From assembly GCA_038396625.1 (NCBI GenBank), contig CP121688.1:2108001-2172000 (forward strand): DNA of 64,000 bases, in the 5' to 3' direction. The notes below the pieces were generated by a model, which ran no database searches, was not told the origin of the DNA, and worked only from the letters and a program-made list of their open reading frames with translations. Below, piece after piece: positions 52,097 through 61,671 of this stretch (position 1 is the first letter of the stretch; every line of letters begins with the position of its first letter). Source of the stretch: G038396625 sp038396625. GTDB taxonomy: Bacteria; Bacillota; Clostridia; Peptostreptococcales; Thermotaleaceae. A program made the translations under genes and the position numbers.

Positions 52097-53866
52097 GATT
52101 ACCTGGATATGCAATTCATCTAATTGTTTTTTATCTACTACAGACGGATCTTCTGTCATAGGCGATGAGGCATTTTGTGTTTTAGGAAACGCAATGACTT
52201 CTCTTATACTATCATTCCCTGTAAGAAGCATCACAAATCTGTCAAGTCCATAAGCAATACCTCCATGTGGTGGCGTTCCATACTTAAAAGCTTCTAGTAA
52301 AAATCCAAATTTTTCCCATGCTGCTTCTTCTGTAAACCCTAATGCCTTGAACATCTTTTGTTGTAATTCACTGTTATGAATTCTAATACTTCCACCACCA
52401 ATTTCTATTCCATTAAGGACAATATCATAGGCCTTTGCCCTAACTTTATGGGGTTCAGTTTCTAATAAATTAACATCTTGTTCCATTGGGGAAGTAAATG
52501 GATGATGTTTTGCAACATATCTTTTTTCTTCTTCGTCATATTCAAAAAGTGGAAATTCTGTTACCCAAAGAAGTTTATAATCATTTTTATCTAAGATATT
52601 CAGCTGTTTTGCTATTTCTACTCTCAAATGACCTAAAGCATCAAATACTACATTTGGTTTATCTGCAACTAAAAGAATTAGGTCTCCTTCCTTCGCCTCA
52701 AATCTAGCTATCATTTTTTTCATTTCTTCTTCATCAAAAAATTTAGCAATAGGTGAATTAGCTCCTTCACTGGTGATTTTTATCCATGCTAAGCCCTTAG
52801 CACCATAGGTTTTTGCATATTCTTCGAGTTTTGTAATATTTTTTCTGCTAAATTGTTCTGCATAACCATTGATATTAATTCCTCGTACGTCCCCTCCATT
52901 GTTTACTGTATCGCGGAACACCTTAAACTGGCAATCCTGCGCAATATCATTTATGCTTTTTAATTCAAATCCAAATCTTACATCTGGTTTATCTGAGCCA
53001 TATCGTTCCATCGCTTCAGCGTAGGGTATTCTTTGTAAAGGAAGCTGAATATCCACATCTACTAATTCTTTAAAAAGTCTTTTTAATAATTTCTCGTTTA
53101 TTGATAGTACATCTTCTATATCTACAAAAGACATTTCAATATCTATTTGGGTAAATTCTGGTTGTCTATCAGCTCTCAAATCTTCATCTCTAAAGCATTT
53201 TACAATTTGAAAATATCGATCCATACCTGACACCATCAATAACTGCTTAAATAATTGTGGTGATTGGGGAAGTGCATAAAATTTCCCTGGGTTAACTCTA
53301 CTTGGAACAAGATAGTCTCTTGCCCCTTCTGGTGTGGGTTTTGTAAGCATAGGCGTTTCCATTTCAATAAAATCATTTTCATCTAAAAAATCTCTTGTAA
53401 TTTTGGCCATCTTATGCCTAAATATTAGATTTCGCTGCATTTTGGGTTTTCTTAAATCTAAATATCTATATTTTAATCTTAAATTCTCAGAAACTTCGTC
53501 TTCATCTTCTATATAAATTGGAGGTGTTTGTGCTTCTGAAAATATTTTTAATTCTTTCGCAAATACTTCAATATCTCCTGTAGGTAAATTAGGATTTATA
53601 GACTCTCTTTTTTTTACTACGCCCCGAATACCGATTACATATTCACTTCTAATTTTTTCGGCTTTTTTAAATGCTTCTTCAGAAATATCTTTATCAAATA
53701 TTATTTGCACAATCCCAGATCGATCTCTTAAATCTGCAAATATTAAGCCTCCTAGATCCCGTCTTTTTTGTACCCATCCCATGAGTATCACTTCTTCATC
53801 GATATTACTTGTTCTAATAGTTCCACACATATGTGTTCTTTTCATCATTCCTAACGATTCAGTCAT
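52085..53866 (-). CDS. aspS: Aspartyl-tRNA synthetase
   Basis: Class IIb synthetase of 593 residues, bacterial type with the extra GAD domain. N-terminal OB fold: MCGTIRTSNIDEEVILMGWVQ. Motif 2 region: FRDEDLRADRQPEFTQIDIEM. Motif 3: GIAYGLDRFVMLLTG. The ATG at 53866 has GGAGG seven bases upstream; a longer frame to 53905 contains that RBS and overlaps hisS. It follows hisS by 35 bases and shares its T-box. Confidence 0.96.
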   Translation of the reverse strand: MTESLGMMKRTHMCGTIRTSNIDEEVILMGWVQKRRDLGGLIFADLRDRSGIVQIIFDKDISEEAFKKAEKIRSEYVIGIRGVVKKRESINPNLPTGDIEVFAKELKIFSEAQTPPIYIEDEDEVSENLRLKYRYLDLRKPKMQRNLIFRHKMAKITRDFLDENDFIEMETPMLTKPTPEGARDYLVPSRVNPGKFYALPQSPQLFKQLLMVSGMDRYFQIVKCFRDEDLRADRQPEFTQIDIEMSFVDIEDVLSINEKLLKRLFKELVDVDIQLPLQRIPYAEAMERYGSDKPDVRFGFELKSINDIAQDCQFKVFRDTVNNGGDVRGININGYAEQFSRKNITKLEEYAKTYGAKGLAWIKITSEGANSPIAKFFDEEEMKKMIARFEAKEGDLILLVADKPNVVFDALGHLRVEIAKQLNILDKNDYKLLWVTEFPLFEYDEEEKRYVAKHHPFTSPMEQDVNLLETEPHKVRAKAYDIVLNGIEIGGGSIRIHNSELQQKMFKALGFTEEAAWEKFGFLLEAFKYGTPPHGGIAYGLDRFVMLLTGNDSIREVIAFPKTQNASSPMTEDPSVVDKKQLDELHIQVITEE

Positions 53867-53901
53867 CCGATTTCCTCCTTGTTCAGTAAAAATTTTATAG
53901 A

Positions 53902-55161
53902 TCATAGTCTATTGTGTAATTCTTTTACAATTTCACTTAAAATAACTTCTGTTTGTTCTCCTGTCTCCATATTTTTTAGCAATACAATATCCTTATCTAT
54001 TTCATCGTCTCCTATCACAATTGTATACAGAGCATTTGCTTTATCTGCATATTTAAATTGAGCTTTTAAGCTTCTATTCATGTGGTCTTTATCTGCACTA
54101 ATTTCTGCTAATCTTAATACATGCAATAATTTTACCGCTTCTTTTTTACCTCTTTCACCTATTGTAGCAATAAATATGTCTAATCCCTTTGGTTTCGGAA
54201 CTTCAATATGATTATTGTCCAAAGTCAACAATAATCTTTCAATCCCCATACCAAAACCGACACCAGGAATAGCAGGTCCTCCTAACTGCTGAATTAATCC
54301 ATCATATCTTCCTCCACCGCATACGGTTCCTTGAGCGCCAATTTCATTAGAAACAATTTCAAAAGCAGTTTTGGTATAATAATCAAGTCCCCTAACAATC
54401 CCAGGATCTACTTGATAATTTATATTCATTAGTGACAAATGCTCCTTTAAGCTATCAAAATCTTCTTTGCATTCATTACATAAGTAATCTAACATAAGAG
54501 GTACATCTATTAATTGATCCTTACAGCTTTCTACTTTGCAATCAATTATACGCATTGGATTTCTTTCATATCTATCTTTACAAGTACTACATAAGTTTGG
54601 AAGCTTTTCTCTTAAATAGGCTTTAAGAATTTGATTGTATTTCTTTCTGCACTCAGGACAACCTATACTATTGATTCGTAACTCCAAGTTTGTAATGCCT
54701 AGTTTTTCATAAAAAGCCATAGCAACGCCAATCACTTCTGCATCTACTGAGGGACTTGTTGTACCAAAAACCTCTATACCAAATTGATGAAATGCTCTTA
54801 GTCTACCCGCCTGCGGTCTTTCATATCTGAAGCAGGGTGTTATGTAATAAAGCTTTGTTGGCTGTGCATCTGCATATAATTTATGCTCAATAAAGGATCG
54901 TACTACTGGCGCTGTACCTTCTGGTTTCAGCGTAATATCGCGTCCGCCATTGTCTTCAAATGAATACATTTCTTTTTGAACAATATCTGTTGTCTCACCC
55001 ACACCTCGTTTAAATAATTCTGTATGCTCAAAAACTGGTGTTCTGATCTCTTTGTAACCAAATGTCTCACATGTGTCTCTAAATAATTTTTCAACATAAT
55101 GCCATTTATACACCTCTGATGGCAAAACATCCTTTGTACCTCTCGGTGCCTTTGTTAGCAT
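53902..55161 (-). CDS. hisS: Histidyl-tRNA synthetase
   Basis: Class IIa synthetase of 419 residues: APRGTKDVLPSEVYKW at the start, TLKPEGTAPVVRSFIEH (motif 2 region), and the histidine-specific GLDYYTKTAFE and GGGRYDGLIQQLGG. The anticodon-binding domain is C-terminal. AAAGGAGG precedes the ATG. It is first in the hisS-aspS operon behind a T-box leader. Confidence 0.96.
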   Translation of the reverse strand: MLTKAPRGTKDVLPSEVYKWHYVEKLFRDTCETFGYKEIRTPVFEHTELFKRGVGETTDIVQKEMYSFEDNGGRDITLKPEGTAPVVRSFIEHKLYADAQPTKLYYITPCFRYERPQAGRLRAFHQFGIEVFGTTSPSVDAEVIGVAMAFYEKLGITNLELRINSIGCPECRKKYNQILKAYLREKLPNLCSTCKDRYERNPMRIIDCKVESCKDQLIDVPLMLDYLCNECKEDFDSLKEHLSLMNINYQVDPGIVRGLDYYTKTAFEIVSNEIGAQGTVCGGGRYDGLIQQLGGPAIPGVGFGMGIERLLLTLDNNHIEVPKPKGLDIFIATIGERGKKEAVKLLHVLRLAEISADKDHMNRSLKAQFKYADKANALYTIVIGDDEIDKDIVLLKNMETGEQTEVILSEIVKELHNRL

Positions 55162-55194
55162 AATATACCCTCCTTTATATTAATTCTTTTAAAA

Positions 55195-55451
55195 AAACTC
55201 AAAAAAAACTTCTCTATCCCTATTATCGACAGGGACGAGAAGTTTTATATCCCGCGGTACCACCCTACTTGGAAAAACCCACTTGATATCGTTAACGCCG
55301 ACATACGTGTTACCTTACTTAAGTTTCTGATAATCTGCTCAAAGGTGTCTTCAACATAATCTTTATTACTGAGCTCACACCAAGTCTCAATTCGCTGAAA
55401 ATAGTATTATATTTACTTGTCCTTATCATAGCTTTTAGTATATTTAAATTT
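55195..55451 (-). promoter_or_regulatory. T-box leader of hisS-aspS
   Basis: The T-box core AGGGTGGTACCGCG is at 55266-55253 on the minus strand, followed by a terminator stem (AACTTCTC with GAGAAGTT) and a long T-run. In Stem I the specifier region reads GAAGACACC. GAC (Asp, 55349-55347) and CAC (His, 55347-55345) overlap by one base, so both amino acids of the operon could be read. The bulge UGGU can wobble with the G73 of tRNA-Asp but fits the C73 of bacterial tRNA-His poorly. Confidence 0.9.
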
Positions 55452-55457
55452 TATATT

Positions 55458-55486
55458 ATTATATTGAAGAACGATTTATATGTCAA
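55458..55486 (-). promoter_or_regulatory. Promoter of hisS-aspS
   Basis: On the minus strand, TTGACA (55486-55481), a 17-base spacer, then TATAAT (55463-55458). Full sigma-A consensus; it overlaps the very end of hemZ, which stops at 55492. Confidence 0.92.
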
Positions 55487-55491
55487 TATTT

Positions 55492-56979
55492 TTATATGCA
55501 TTTATATAATTCTTTCTTTTTTCTATCAATCATTTCTGCAACTCTTGCTATATATTGATCTACATTTGTCACATTTGGAACTCTCTCTAATCGATTTTCC
55601 GCAGAATAAAAAATCTTAGATGTAGCTCCTGCACCCAAAGCAATAATACTTTGTCGTTCTTCCATGATTTGAATATTATACAAACATTCATGTCCAGGTT
55701 TGGCATAGCCAATATTCTCAAGATTCCCCACCATATATTTCTGTCGATACATATAATAAGGCATAAGTTTAAATGCTTTCATCATCTTTTGGGTGATGTC
55801 GAGCATTTTTTTTGCTTCATCTTCTTTGGCTAAGCGATAATTTTGGATATTTCCTCTTAATTGTGATGTTTTTTTAATTGCTAATGTATGTACAGTAATA
55901 TTTTCGGGATTTAGTTCTCCAATAATTTCCATAGTCCTTTGTATGTCTTCAGCCATTTCTCCAGGTAGTCCTATAATAGTATCCATATTAATTGTATCAA
56001 ATCCAATTTGTTTTGCCAATTGATAAGTATCAATAATATCTTGTGGTGTATGAGATCGACCAATTAATTTTAAAGTTCTTGGGTTCATTGTTTGGGGATT
56101 AATACTGATTCTATTCACAGCATTTTCCTTTAAAATACTTAACTTCTTTTTTGTAATTGTATCTGGTCTCCCAGCCTCTACTGTGATTTCTTTTATGGCA
56201 TCCAAATCAATATTATTTTTAATAGCTTTCATGAGCATTTCTAATGCTTCTTCATCTAAAGATGTAGGTGTCCCCCCTCCGATATACAAAGTTTCTACCT
56301 TTTTTCCTATATTCTTAAGTATTTTCCCAATTTCTTGTATTTCATAATTTAAAGCTATCAAGTAATCTTTTATTTGATTTTTATCTTTGTTTAGTGGATT
56401 AGATGGGAAAGAACAATATACACATTTTGTTGGACAAAACGGAATACCTATATACAAACTTACAGTTTCTTCATGATTAGATTCAATAAAGGGTCTTTCT
56501 ACTAAAGCAACACTTGTTACTAGATGAATCTTTTCTTCACTTATTCGATAATCATCTTTTAACTTTTGCTTGATTTGGTCCATTTTTAACCCTTTGTCCA
56601 TTAAATCATGAACAATTTTTGTAGGTCGTATGCCCGTAAGAATTCCCCAAGGGGGAATTATATCATAAACTTTACTTAGCACTTCATAAATAGATAACTT
56701 AATCATTCGCTTAATAAACTTACGTTCTTCTAAAGGATCTTGATGTTCTAGCTGCATATCAAAATTTTTTTCTGAAACGATCTTATCATCTTTTATCAAT
56801 CTTGTTGTAATGCTAATTTGATCCGTTTGATGGGTCAAGTTATTTACTAATAAAAAGCTTTGGTCATCTACCAAAGCTTTTTCTTCAATAAATTGAATCT
56901 CTTTAGCTTCTACAAAAAGCTTTAATAACTCGCCTACTTCATATTGAAAATCATGGCCATTTAATAATACACTAATCAT
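55492..56979 (-). CDS. hemZ: Radical SAM coproporphyrinogen dehydrogenase-like HemZ
   Basis: Radical SAM protein of 495 residues. The cluster-binding cysteines are in IPFCPTKCVYCSFPS. LYIGGGTPTSLDEEAL and ITVEAGRPDTI are typical of the HemN/HemZ group. The N-terminal 150 residues are specific to HemZ. It is thought to act in oxygen-independent coproporphyrinogen oxidation, though HemZ activity is less certain than HemN. It follows a small HTH-like gene by 15 bases in the rel-dtd-MBL series. Confidence 0.92.
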   Translation of the reverse strand: MISVLLNGHDFQYEVGELLKLFVEAKEIQFIEEKALVDDQSFLLVNNLTHQTDQISITTRLIKDDKIVSEKNFDMQLEHQDPLEERKFIKRMIKLSIYEVLSKVYDIIPPWGILTGIRPTKIVHDLMDKGLKMDQIKQKLKDDYRISEEKIHLVTSVALVERPFIESNHEETVSLYIGIPFCPTKCVYCSFPSNPLNKDKNQIKDYLIALNYEIQEIGKILKNIGKKVETLYIGGGTPTSLDEEALEMLMKAIKNNIDLDAIKEITVEAGRPDTITKKKLSILKENAVNRISINPQTMNPRTLKLIGRSHTPQDIIDTYQLAKQIGFDTINMDTIIGLPGEMAEDIQRTMEIIGELNPENITVHTLAIKKTSQLRGNIQNYRLAKEDEAKKMLDITQKMMKAFKLMPYYMYRQKYMVGNLENIGYAKPGHECLYNIQIMEERQSIIALGAGATSKIFYSAENRLERVPNVTNVDQYIARVAEMIDRKKKELYKCI

Positions 56980-56994
56980 TTTTTATCACCTTAG

Positions 56995-57177
56995 TTAAAA
57001 ATCCTTCTTCATTTCATTTTTTAATTTCTCTATATAATACTTATTGATGCCTAATTCTTTAGCAATTTCTTCGTCTGCTAAACCAGATTGTACCATATCA
57101 ATAAAATCATGAAAATCAACAGCTGCAAAGCTGTTTGCATTTTTCTTGCTTATATAGTTTCCTATTTTCCTTTCCAT
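56995..57177 (-). CDS. Small HTH-like protein, 60 aa
   Basis: No family recognised. The C-terminal half (SGLADEEIAKELGINKYYIEKLKNEM) looks like a helix-turn-helix of the sigma-70 region 4 or Cro type. The N-terminal half is basic and polar. AGGAGG precedes the ATG. It lies between the MBL hydrolase gene and hemZ on the same strand. It may be a small DNA-binding protein. Confidence 0.7.
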   Translation of the reverse strand: MERKIGNYISKKNANSFAAVDFHDFIDMVQSGLADEEIAKELGINKYYIEKLKNEMKKDF

Positions 57178-57246
57178 AGAAAAACCTCCTGAAGAATTTC
57201 ATTTTAATACTATTCTTTGTGTAATTCTTCAGTACTATACATTCTA

Positions 57247-57870
57247 TTATCTATTTATGAAAGGATTTGAGACTCTTTCTCTTCCTATCGTTGAGGCAGG
57301 ACCATGACCTGGAAATACTTTTGTTTCATCATCATAGATAAGAAGTTTGCTTTTTATAGAATCAATGATTTTTTCAAAAGAACCTCCTTCAAAATCCGTC
57401 CTTCCTATAGAATTCGCAAAAAGTGTATCTCCAGTAAATAAACAATCTTCCACTTTTATACAAATGCCTCCTGGAGTATGTCCTGGAGTATGGCTAATAT
57501 GAAGCGCTAATGCTCCTAACTCAATGATTTCTCCACCTCTTAAAAGTCTATCTGCTATTAATTCTATATCTGGTCCACTCATTAGTTTTGATAAATTTTT
57601 ATTGGCATTTTGAAGCATAAACGCATCATCTTCATGGATCAGTACAGGAACCTCTTTTTTTGCCTTTATTTCCACAACACCGCCAATATGATCTCCATGT
57701 CCATGAGTAAGTAAAATATATTGTAATTCTAGCTCATGTTCATCTATATATTTTATGATGTCTTCTGCATCACCGCCTGGATCAATCACTGCAGCTTTTT
57801 TTGTTTCTTCACAACCAATAACAAAGCAATTTGCAGCATATATTCCTGCAGGTATTCTTTCAATAATCAT
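57247..57870 (-). CDS. MBL-fold hydrolase (glyoxalase II-like)
   Basis: Metallo-beta-lactamase-fold protein of 207 residues. Metal ligands: THGHGDHIGG, HTPGHTPGGI, FTGDTLF and FPGHGPAS. This order fits the YcbL/glyoxalase II-like subgroup of thioester hydrolases. The substrate is unknown. It follows dtd by 14 bases. Confidence 0.92.
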   Translation of the reverse strand: MIIERIPAGIYAANCFVIGCEETKKAAVIDPGGDAEDIIKYIDEHELELQYILLTHGHGDHIGGVVEIKAKKEVPVLIHEDDAFMLQNANKNLSKLMSGPDIELIADRLLRGGEIIELGALALHISHTPGHTPGGICIKVEDCLFTGDTLFANSIGRTDFEGGSFEKIIDSIKSKLLIYDDETKVFPGHGPASTIGRERVSNPFINR

Positions 57871-57884
57871 TATTATATCTCCTC

Positions 57885-58334
57885 CTAAAAGTTTTTCTTG
57901 CTATCAATTAGCATTGTTACAGGTCCGTCATTACATAAATTGACTTTCATATCTGCTTGAAAAACACCTGTTTGCACCTTTATTCCATGTGATTTACATT
58001 TCTCAACAAATTCCAAGTATAGATCATTGGCTTTTAAGGGGTTAGCTGCATTCACAAAACTAGGCCTTCTGCCTTTACGACAATCCCCTAGTAAGGTAAA
58101 CTGAGATACAACCAAAAGCTCACCTTCTATATTTAAAAGAGAGAGGTTCATTTTTCCATTTTCATCTTCAAATACTCTCAAATTCACAATTTTTTCTACC
58201 ATATATTCTAGATCCTGTATCTCATCTTGTTCTTCAATGCCTAATAATACTAAAAAGCCTTTATCAATGTCTCCTACTACTTTATGATCAACTACAACAT
58301 TGGCACTGCTGACACGCTGTACTACTGCTCTCAT
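57885..58334 (-). CDS. dtd: D-aminoacyl-tRNA deacylase
   Basis: Removes D-amino acids (and glycine from tRNA-Ala) to protect translation. The 149 residues begin MRAVVQRVSSANV and contain the active-site pair SQFTLLGDCRKGRRPSF and NDGPVTMLIDS (the GPVT motif). It lies between rel and the MBL gene, a common clostridial order. Confidence 0.95.
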   Translation of the reverse strand: MRAVVQRVSSANVVVDHKVVGDIDKGFLVLLGIEEQDEIQDLEYMVEKIVNLRVFEDENGKMNLSLLNIEGELLVVSQFTLLGDCRKGRRPSFVNAANPLKANDLYLEFVEKCKSHGIKVQTGVFQADMKVNLCNDGPVTMLIDSKKNF

Positions 58335-58361
58335 TATATCCCTTTACCTCCTTCTGCTCTC

Positions 58362-60533
58362 CTATGAAGTAACTCTATAGACATCTATAACACCACTCAT
58401 AGATTTAATTTTATTAATTAGTTTATCTAGTTGTTCAATGTTAGAGATTTCTATTGTTAGATTAACAATGGCAATTTTTTCTTTATTTGTTCTTGCATTA
58501 ATTGCCGTTACTGATAATTTTGTATCTGATAACACATTCGTAACTTCTGACAATAATCCTTTTCTATCCGTAGCAATAATTTGTATTTCTGTTTGATAGG
58601 AAATTTCCCTATCTCCATCCCATTCTACTTCAATAAATCTGTCTATAGCTTCATTGGCATTTAAAATATTAGTACAATCCCTTCGATGAACAGAAACCCC
58701 TCGTCCTCTTGTAATAAACCCTATAATGTCATCCCCTGGAACAGGCGTACAACATTTAGCAAATCGAACAAGTATATTATCGATTCCTTTTACTTTCACT
58801 CCTTGTGTATCTTTTTTTCTTTCTTGCTTTGGCTTATACTGCTTATTATGAATAATTGCACTTTCTTCAACTGTTTTTTCCTCTTTTTGGGATTGTTTAT
58901 AGAACTCTTTTAACTTGGGTACTACCTGATTGAGTAAAATCCCACCATAGCCTATGGCAGCGTATAAGTCTTCTATATTATTAAGATTAAGCTTTTTGAC
59001 CAATGTATTCATCCATTGTGGCTTCGCAAGAACATGTACTTCATAGCCGTTTCGCTTAATCTCTTTTTCAAACATTTCTCTTCCTTTTTCAATATTTTCT
59101 TCTTTTCTTTCTTTTTTAAACCATTGTCGTATTCTATTTTTTGCTTGTGTACTTTTTACAAATTTCAACCAATCTCTACTAGGACCATTGCTGTGCTTTG
59201 AAGTTAGCACTTCTACAATATTTCCATTTTTCAACTTATAATCTATAGGTACAATTCTTCCATCAACCTTAGCACCAATACAACTATTCCCTATAGCTGA
59301 GTGGATTTTATAAGCAAAGTCAATAGGTGTAGATCCCGCAGGAAGATCAATCACATCCCCTTTAGGTGTAAAAACAAAAACTTCATTTGTGAATAAATCT
59401 ATTTTTAAGGATTCCATAAATTCTTTAGGATCCTTCATATCTCTTTGCCATTCTAGTAGCTGTCTTAACCAACGTAACTTATCATCTAGATCATCTTCAA
59501 CAGTTTTACCTTCTTTATACTTCCAATGGGCTGCAATCCCATATTCTGCAATTCTATGCATATCCCATGTTCGAATCTGAATTTCAAAAGTTTCTCCTTT
59601 AGGACCTAAGACTGTAGTATGAAGAGACTGATACATATTAGGTTTAGGCATTGCAATATAATCTTTGAATCTACCTGGAATTGGTTTCCACATTGTATGG
59701 ACAATTCCCAACACCCCATAGCAATCCTTCACATTATCTACAATCACCCTTATGGCTGTTAAGTCAAAGATTTCCTCAAAGGATTTGTGTTGATAAAACA
59801 TTTTTCTATAGATGCTATAAAAATGCTTTGATCTGCCATTTATTTCGCATTTTATATTCACCTTATCTAAAGCTTCCCTTATTTGCTTAATTACTTCATT
59901 AATGTATTCTTCACGTTGGCGTCTTTTTTTTGCAACCTTATCCACTAGATCATAATATCCTTCTGGATCAATATATCTTAATGAAAGATCTTCAAGCTCC
60001 CATTTAATTTTTGATATCCCTAGTCTATGGGCAATTGGAGCATATATCTCTAGGGTTTCTACGGCTTTTTCTTTTTTCTTATTTTCGTTCATATATTTGA
60101 GTGTTCTCATATTATGCAGCCTGTCTGCTAATTTAATAATGATTACTCTAATATCCTTCGCCATAGCGAGAAACATTTTTCTAAGACTCTCTGCTTGCCT
60201 TTCTTCTTTGGTTTCATACGTAAAACTTCCTAATTTTGTTACGCCTTCCACCAAAATAGCTACTTCTTCACTAAATTCCTTTTTAATTTCATCATAATCA
60301 TACTTTGTATCTTCTATGACATCATGAAGTAAGCCAGCAACTACGGTCGCATCGTCCATTTCAAGTTCCACTAATATTTTAGCCACTTCAACAGGATGGA
60401 TAAAATATTTTTCACCAGACTTTCTTATCTGCCCTTCGTGTGCGTTCTCAGCAAAATTATAAGCTTTAATAATAAAGCCCATATCGCTGTTAGGATTATA
60501 CTGTTGTATTTGTGCTAGTAGATTTTCTAACAT
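58362..60533 (-). CDS. relA: Bifunctional (p)ppGpp synthetase/hydrolase Rel
   Basis: Makes and degrades (p)ppGpp in the stringent response. The 723 residues contain in order: the HD hydrolase domain (YFIHPVEVAKIL and LLHDVIEDTKYDYD), the synthetase domain (GRSKHFYSIYRKM, PGRFKDYIAMPKPN, EIQIRTWDMHRIAEYG), a TGS domain (VFTPKGDVIDLPAGSTPIDFAY), a zinc-finger-like region (VRFAKCCTPVPGD) and a C-terminal ACT domain. Both catalytic sites look intact. It is first of the rel-dtd-MBL-HTH-hemZ series; the ATG follows GGGTGATGAT. Confidence 0.96.
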   Translation of the reverse strand: MLENLLAQIQQYNPNSDMGFIIKAYNFAENAHEGQIRKSGEKYFIHPVEVAKILVELEMDDATVVAGLLHDVIEDTKYDYDEIKKEFSEEVAILVEGVTKLGSFTYETKEERQAESLRKMFLAMAKDIRVIIIKLADRLHNMRTLKYMNENKKKEKAVETLEIYAPIAHRLGISKIKWELEDLSLRYIDPEGYYDLVDKVAKKRRQREEYINEVIKQIREALDKVNIKCEINGRSKHFYSIYRKMFYQHKSFEEIFDLTAIRVIVDNVKDCYGVLGIVHTMWKPIPGRFKDYIAMPKPNMYQSLHTTVLGPKGETFEIQIRTWDMHRIAEYGIAAHWKYKEGKTVEDDLDDKLRWLRQLLEWQRDMKDPKEFMESLKIDLFTNEVFVFTPKGDVIDLPAGSTPIDFAYKIHSAIGNSCIGAKVDGRIVPIDYKLKNGNIVEVLTSKHSNGPSRDWLKFVKSTQAKNRIRQWFKKERKEENIEKGREMFEKEIKRNGYEVHVLAKPQWMNTLVKKLNLNNIEDLYAAIGYGGILLNQVVPKLKEFYKQSQKEEKTVEESAIIHNKQYKPKQERKKDTQGVKVKGIDNILVRFAKCCTPVPGDDIIGFITRGRGVSVHRRDCTNILNANEAIDRFIEVEWDGDREISYQTEIQIIATDRKGLLSEVTNVLSDTKLSVTAINARTNKEKIAIVNLTIEISNIEQLDKLINKIKSMSGVIDVYRVTS

Positions 60534-60661
60534 ATCATCACCCTATTTAGTACTTCGTAAAAGTAAATTGCAAACGTTATGAAAATATTAAATATATTAT
60601 ATAACAAATAAAATTAAAAACATAGTATACAATAAACAATTTTGTCAAAATATATAGAATA

Positions 60662-60683
60662 AGTGGTTGGATTCCCAACCACT
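60662..60683 (-). terminator. Terminator of apt
   Basis: Perfect 9-bp stem AGTGGTTGG / CCAACCACT with loop ATTC, one arm including part of the apt stop codon. The minus-strand tail is short (TATTCTATATATTTTG), so termination may be partial. Confidence 0.7.
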
Positions 60684-61197
60684 ATTCATATTTAATAAGC
60701 GATCTTACATCATATCCTTTAAGCGATTCTCTTCCCTTTAAATACGTTAGTTCAATTAGGAATACTATTCCGACAACTTCTGCACCTAATTGCTCTACTA
60801 ATTTGATTGTCGATTGTATTGTTCCACCTGTAGCAAGTAAATCATCTGCAATGATCACCTTTTGACCAGGATTTATTGCATCTTTGTGAATTTCTAAAGC
60901 ATCCTTACCATATTCTAAAGCATATTCATGCTTTAAGGTTTCCGCAGGTAATTTCCCCGGTTTTCTTACAGGTACAAAACCTTTTCCTGTAGCATAAGCT
61001 AAAGGAGTCCCTACAATAAAACCTCTTGATTCTGGTCCAATAATTAAATCAAACTCTTTTCCTTCTATTTCCTCTACAAACTTATCGATCGCATATTTAA
61101 AAGTATCTCCATCTTTTAATAAAGTTGTAATGTCCTTAAATCGAATCCCTTTTTCAGGAAAATCAGGAATAACTCTTATCTTATCTTTTAAATTCAT
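60682..61197 (-). CDS. apt: Adenine phosphoribosyltransferase
   Basis: Salvages adenine to AMP with PRPP. The 171 residues contain RVIPDFPEKGIRFKDIT near the start and the PRPP-binding loop VIIADDLLATGGTIQS. AAAGGAGG precedes the ATG. It is upstream of rel, as in many Firmicutes. Confidence 0.96.
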   Translation of the reverse strand: MNLKDKIRVIPDFPEKGIRFKDITTLLKDGDTFKYAIDKFVEEIEGKEFDLIIGPESRGFIVGTPLAYATGKGFVPVRKPGKLPAETLKHEYALEYGKDALEIHKDAINPGQKVIIADDLLATGGTIQSTIKLVEQLGAEVVGIVFLIELTYLKGRESLKGYDVRSLIKYE

Positions 61198-61590
61198 CCA
61201 TATTCCTCCTTTAATCTTTACCTACATAAAACTATGAAAGCATTTTTTATAGCTTATTATCTGTTTATTTTTAAAGTCTACTAGTTTTTATATTTAGTAT
61301 TCCCTATTAGGACTATAATAGCAAATATTCGCAATTTAGCAAATATTATCATCCGATTGCTTGAGTATTTTTTACATGCACACTATATTATATGATATAT
61401 TCTATAAGGATTCAATAGCATTAAAGTTTTAATATTTGATATTTGTAAATCGATTGAAAAGCATGTAAAATGATTGTGAGTGATTCTAAATTTCTTCATC
61501 ATATTATATTTTTCTATTATGCTCATTTTAAATTTTAAAAATTTATCACTTTACATGTTATGCTTTTTTATGAATGTACAATTCTTCTAT
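61198..61590. other. Gene-free interval between secF and apt
   Basis: About 390 bases, very AT-rich, with no coding frame of note. A short repeated GCAAATATT occurs at about 61319 and 61338. It should contain the apt promoter, but no clear -35/-10 pair was found. In several clostridia recJ lies between secF and apt; nothing of it remains here. Confidence 0.6.
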
Positions 61591-61633
61591 CAAAAAAGGT
61601 AATTCTATCTCATCGATACAATTACCTTTTTTG
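61591..61633 (-). terminator. Terminator of secD-secF
   Basis: Perfect 14-bp stem (CAAAAAAGGTAATT / AATTACCTTTTTTG) with a 15-base loop, 40 bases past the secF stop. The stem ends in a run of six T's on the minus strand. Confidence 0.85.
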
Positions 61634-61671
61634 ATATCACATTTCATCATAAAATTATTTCTAAGTTATAT

